Below the pieces are notes generated by a model, which ran no database searches, was not told where the DNA came from, and worked only from the letters and a program-made list of their open reading frames with translations. A DNA stretch of 33,541 nt from Acidobacteriota bacterium (GTDB taxonomy: Bacteria; Acidobacteriota; Terriglobia; UBA7540), in NCBI GenBank assembly GCA_902812415.1, contig CADDZJ010000041.1, forward strand, positions 1 to 33,541, written 5' to 3'. Numbering within the stretch: position 1 is the first letter of the stretch; each line of letters begins with the position of its first letter. Below are positions 30,979 to 33,541 of this stretch, piece after piece. Made by a program: the position numbers and the translations under genes.

Positions 30979-33541
30979 ATGTTCAAGATTCAGTTTAAAA
31001 CTCTAGGGCTTTTACTCGCAGTAGTACTGGGAACAGCGCTTTGCTGGGGCAGCGTGGGTGGCAGCATCTCCGGCACGGTGCGAGATGCCAGCGGCGGCAT
31101 CGTTCCGAAAGCTCAAGTGACGATCACCAATGTGAATACAGGGATCAGCCAGGTGGTCACGAGCAGTGATCTCGGCGTCTATTCGTTCCTCGCGTTGCCA
31201 ATAGGCACATACAAGCTAGTTGTCAGAAAGCAGGGGTTTCAGACATATCAGCGCAGTGACATCACACTGAACACCAATGATCAGTTGCGTTACGACGTGG
31301 TTTTGCAGGTGGGACAGATGACGCAGCAAGTTCAGGTGACGACAAGCATTATGCATGTCGAAACCGCGAACACGCAGTTGGGCGATGTCATCAAGAGCAG
31401 AAGCATGGAAGCGCTGCCGCTGAATGGCCGGCAGTACACGGATTTGCTGGGGCTTCAGCCTGGAGTAGTACCCGCAGATTCAGCGCCTGGCAAAACGAAC
31501 ACTTTTGACAGCACCGAGCAGGGCAACGTCTCCATCAGCGGACAGCGAGAGACGGCGAACGGTTTTCTGGTGAACGGCGCCAATGTCGATAACGCCCTCA
31601 ATAACGGAGCGACGATCATTCCCAATCTGGATTCAATCGCTGAGTTTCGCGTTCTCACAGCGGATTTCGATGCGGAATATGGCAATTACAGCGGCGGGAT
31701 GGTAAGCGTCGTGACGAAGTCGGGCACCAACGAGTGGCACGGAGATGCATTTGAATTTCTACGCAACAGTGGGATGGACTCTCGGAACTTTTATGAATAC
31801 GATCAGACGAATCCCCTAACCGGTCAGGAAATTCCCGGCTCTGCGCGCGGCACGCTGAGAAGAAATCAGTTTGGCGGCACGCTTGGCGGGCCTATCAAGC
31901 ATGACAGGATATTCTTTTTTGCCGATTATCAAGGCACTCGCCAGTCGCAAGGGGTTCCAAGCGGATTAGTCCTTGTACCCACAATGGCAGAACGAAACGG
32001 CGACTTCTCAGCCGTCGCTCCAACTCTCTTCACGGGCGCAGTAAGCGGCCCCTATTTTGCCAGTCTTCTCTCTCAGGAACTCGGTTATCCAGTCACTGCC
32101 GCCGAGCCTTACTACGCGCCGGGATGCGTTTCCTCATCGCAATGTGTTTTCCCGAATGGAATCATTCCTCAATCGGTTTTCACAGCTCCTTCAAAGACCC
32201 TCCTCAAGTATATTCCGCTGCCGAACGAAGGCCCCTACTTCGTAACTTCGGCGAATAACCAGCATACGCGCGATGACCTTGGAAGCTTCCGAATCGACGG
32301 TAACAGCAACCGTTGGGGCATGCTTTCGGCCTATTACTTCATCGATGACACTTTCCAATTGGTGCCCTTCGGGACAAATAATACCCCGGGATTTCCAACC
32401 TTCAATGGGGGCCGTTCGCAACTCATTACCCTGGGCGACACCAAATCTTTCGGGGCGACGGCCCTCAACGAACTGCATCTCAGTTGGAACCGTTACGTCT
32501 TTCATAACAACGCGCCAGCTAGTAATTTTGGCTTTCCACTCAGCCAATACGGTTTTCCGCAGGGCGTTCCCGGCGCCATCGTTCCCGCCAACTCCCAATT
32601 CTCGGGCGCACCCAGTATCGGTCTCAACAATTTTTCAATCGGCTTGGCGGGGGTGGCCTATAATCGCTACGAAGACTCGCCTTCCATTTTGGATAATTTT
32701 TCCAAGGTCCTTGGCAAGCATACGGTTAAGGCCGGAGGAGAATATACTTTCAACGATTTTTATGAGCCCATGCCGCTCGTGGGAGGCAATGGATTCATCA
32801 GTTTTTCGGGGACGGAAACAGGGAGCGACTTTGCCGATTACCTGATTGGCGCGCCAACTTCCTTTGTCCAGGAAGGCGGCTTCTGGTACGACAACCGCCG
32901 CAATTACCTGGGGTTGTACGGCCAGGATAGCTGGCGGGCAAGGCCAGACGTCACGCTGAACTATGGGTTACGCTACGAAGTCTTTCAGCCTTGGTATGAG
33001 AAGCACAACCAGTTGAGCACATTCGCGCTCGGGGCCCAATCCAAGGTCTACCCTGGCGCTCCATCCGGCTACGTTTTTCCAGGCGATCAAGTCGCTGGCT
33101 TCGGAACCATCCCCAACACCATCTCCCGCACTCCTCTCAACAATTTCGCTCCCCGTTTGGGGATCGCTTATTCACCTTCCGGAGCGGGCCATGGGCCGCT
33201 CGGCTGGCTGACTGGCGGTCCGGGCAAGTTCAGTCTTCGCGGCGGATTTGGTCTCTTTTACACGAATGTGGAGGGCGCCCAGATGCTCGATAATACCGGC
33301 CTTGCTCCCTTTGACATTTTCTACCTTGCGCCAGCGCCGCCATTGTTTGCGACTCCATACCGCAACCGCACGGACGGCGCAGTTCATTTTGAGCCGTTTC
33401 CTTACACGCCGCCACCGCCGGGCAGCACGAACTTCGTCTGGGCCAATTATCTGCCGCTTTCCGGTTATCCGGTGCCTCAGATCACTGCCCAAACTCCTTA
33501 TTCGGAGAACTATAATTTCACGCTTCAGCGTCAGTTTGGGA
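30979..33541 (+). CDS. TonB-dependent receptor with carboxypeptidase-like domain (Oar-like), incomplete at 3' end
   Basis: An outer-membrane beta-barrel transporter of the acidobacterial type; 854 codons are present and the frame is open at the window edge. A signal peptide (KTLGLLLAVVLGTALCWG) precedes a carboxypeptidase-regulatory-like domain (GSISGTVRDASGGIVPKAQV, about residues 29-105). The plug domain follows with ALPLNGRQYTDLLGLQPGV and VSISGQRETANGFLVNGANV, then SGGMVSVVTKSGTNEWHGDA and FGGTLGGPI at the start of the barrel. Barrel strands such as YLGLYGQDSWRARPDVTLNY and LRYEVF continue to the edge. These receptors typically take up plant or soil glycans or oligopeptides; the substrate is unknown. 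GGAGG lies before the ATG. The divergent GntR regulator probably controls it. Confidence 0.9.
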   Translation, partial: MFKIQFKTLGLLLAVVLGTALCWGSVGGSISGTVRDASGGIVPKAQVTITNVNTGISQVVTSSDLGVYSFLALPIGTYKLVVRKQGFQTYQRSDITLNTNDQLRYDVVLQVGQMTQQVQVTTSIMHVETANTQLGDVIKSRSMEALPLNGRQYTDLLGLQPGVVPADSAPGKTNTFDSTEQGNVSISGQRETANGFLVNGANVDNALNNGATIIPNLDSIAEFRVLTADFDAEYGNYSGGMVSVVTKSGTNEWHGDAFEFLRNSGMDSRNFYEYDQTNPLTGQEIPGSARGTLRRNQFGGTLGGPIKHDRIFFFADYQGTRQSQGVPSGLVLVPTMAERNGDFSAVAPTLFTGAVSGPYFASLLSQELGYPVTAAEPYYAPGCVSSSQCVFPNGIIPQSVFTAPSKTLLKYIPLPNEGPYFVTSANNQHTRDDLGSFRIDGNSNRWGMLSAYYFIDDTFQLVPFGTNNTPGFPTFNGGRSQLITLGDTKSFGATALNELHLSWNRYVFHNNAPASNFGFPLSQYGFPQGVPGAIVPANSQFSGAPSIGLNNFSIGLAGVAYNRYEDSPSILDNFSKVLGKHTVKAGGEYTFNDFYEPMPLVGGNGFISFSGTETGSDFADYLIGAPTSFVQEGGFWYDNRRNYLGLYGQDSWRARPDVTLNYGLRYEVFQPWYEKHNQLSTFALGAQSKVYPGAPSGYVFPGDQVAGFGTIPNTISRTPLNNFAPRLGIAYSPSGAGHGPLGWLTGGPGKFSLRGGFGLFYTNVEGAQMLDNTGLAPFDIFYLAPAPPLFATPYRNRTDGAVHFEPFPYTPPPPGSTNFVWANYLPLSGYPVPQITAQTPYSENYNFTLQRQFG

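Overview
The window looks like an Acidobacteriota chromosome segment. Two features point there: an incomplete TonB-dependent receptor with an N-terminal carboxypeptidase-like domain at the right end (the Oar-like type that is expanded in this phylum), and the remains of an ADOP-type permease. Base composition is moderately GC-rich. No rRNA, tRNA, CRISPR array or intact transposase was seen. The assignment is by family resemblance only.

Layout. 1-5.4 kb: a short inverted-repeat element, an MXAN_5187-like protein (minus), a DJ-1/PfpI protein, a secreted ThuA-domain protein and a two-subunit molybdenum hydroxylase (IorA/IorB type) with a twin-arginine signal. 5.5-9.1 kb: a LysE-type exporter (minus), a class III aminotransferase and an O-antigen ligase-like membrane protein. 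9.1-11.5 kb: a DegP/HtrA protease and a single-cysteine glutaredoxin-like protein, both minus. 11.5-12.4 kb has no convincing gene but holds a long G-U-rich RNA helix candidate, a strong terminator, a promoter and a rimP-type attenuator. 12.4-18.9 kb is the classic translation/transcription operon rimP-nusA-infB-DUF503-rbfA-truB, followed by an MFS transporter. 20.4-21.5 kb is a minus-strand gene graveyard (frameshifted unknown ORF, TPR fragment, permease tail). 21.5-23.9 kb is groES-groEL with a perfect CIRCE operator and a strong terminator. 24.1-29.3 kb, all minus: a GH13 enzyme, thiE, a small membrane protein and a large TPR protein. 29.4-33.5 kb: a broken Uma2-family gene, a GntR/FCD regulator (minus) and, divergent from it, the TonB-dependent receptor, which runs off the window end.

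How it works together. Most of the window is housekeeping: ribosome maturation and initiation (RimP, IF2, RbfA, TruB), transcription elongation (NusA) and protein quality control (GroESL, DegP). The regulatory DNA is unusually readable: HrcA/CIRCE at groES, an attenuator before rimP, and palindromes in the GntR-receptor intergenic region that suggest the regulator controls the receptor. Several intergenic repeat families (CACAGAG hairpin, TGTAGCG doublet, ATTCCCGC hairpin, TCATYCTGA element, CAGCAG-ended element) decorate the gaps. I see no clear new defence or biosynthetic system; the best candidate for something undescribed is the structured RNA at about 11849-12017.
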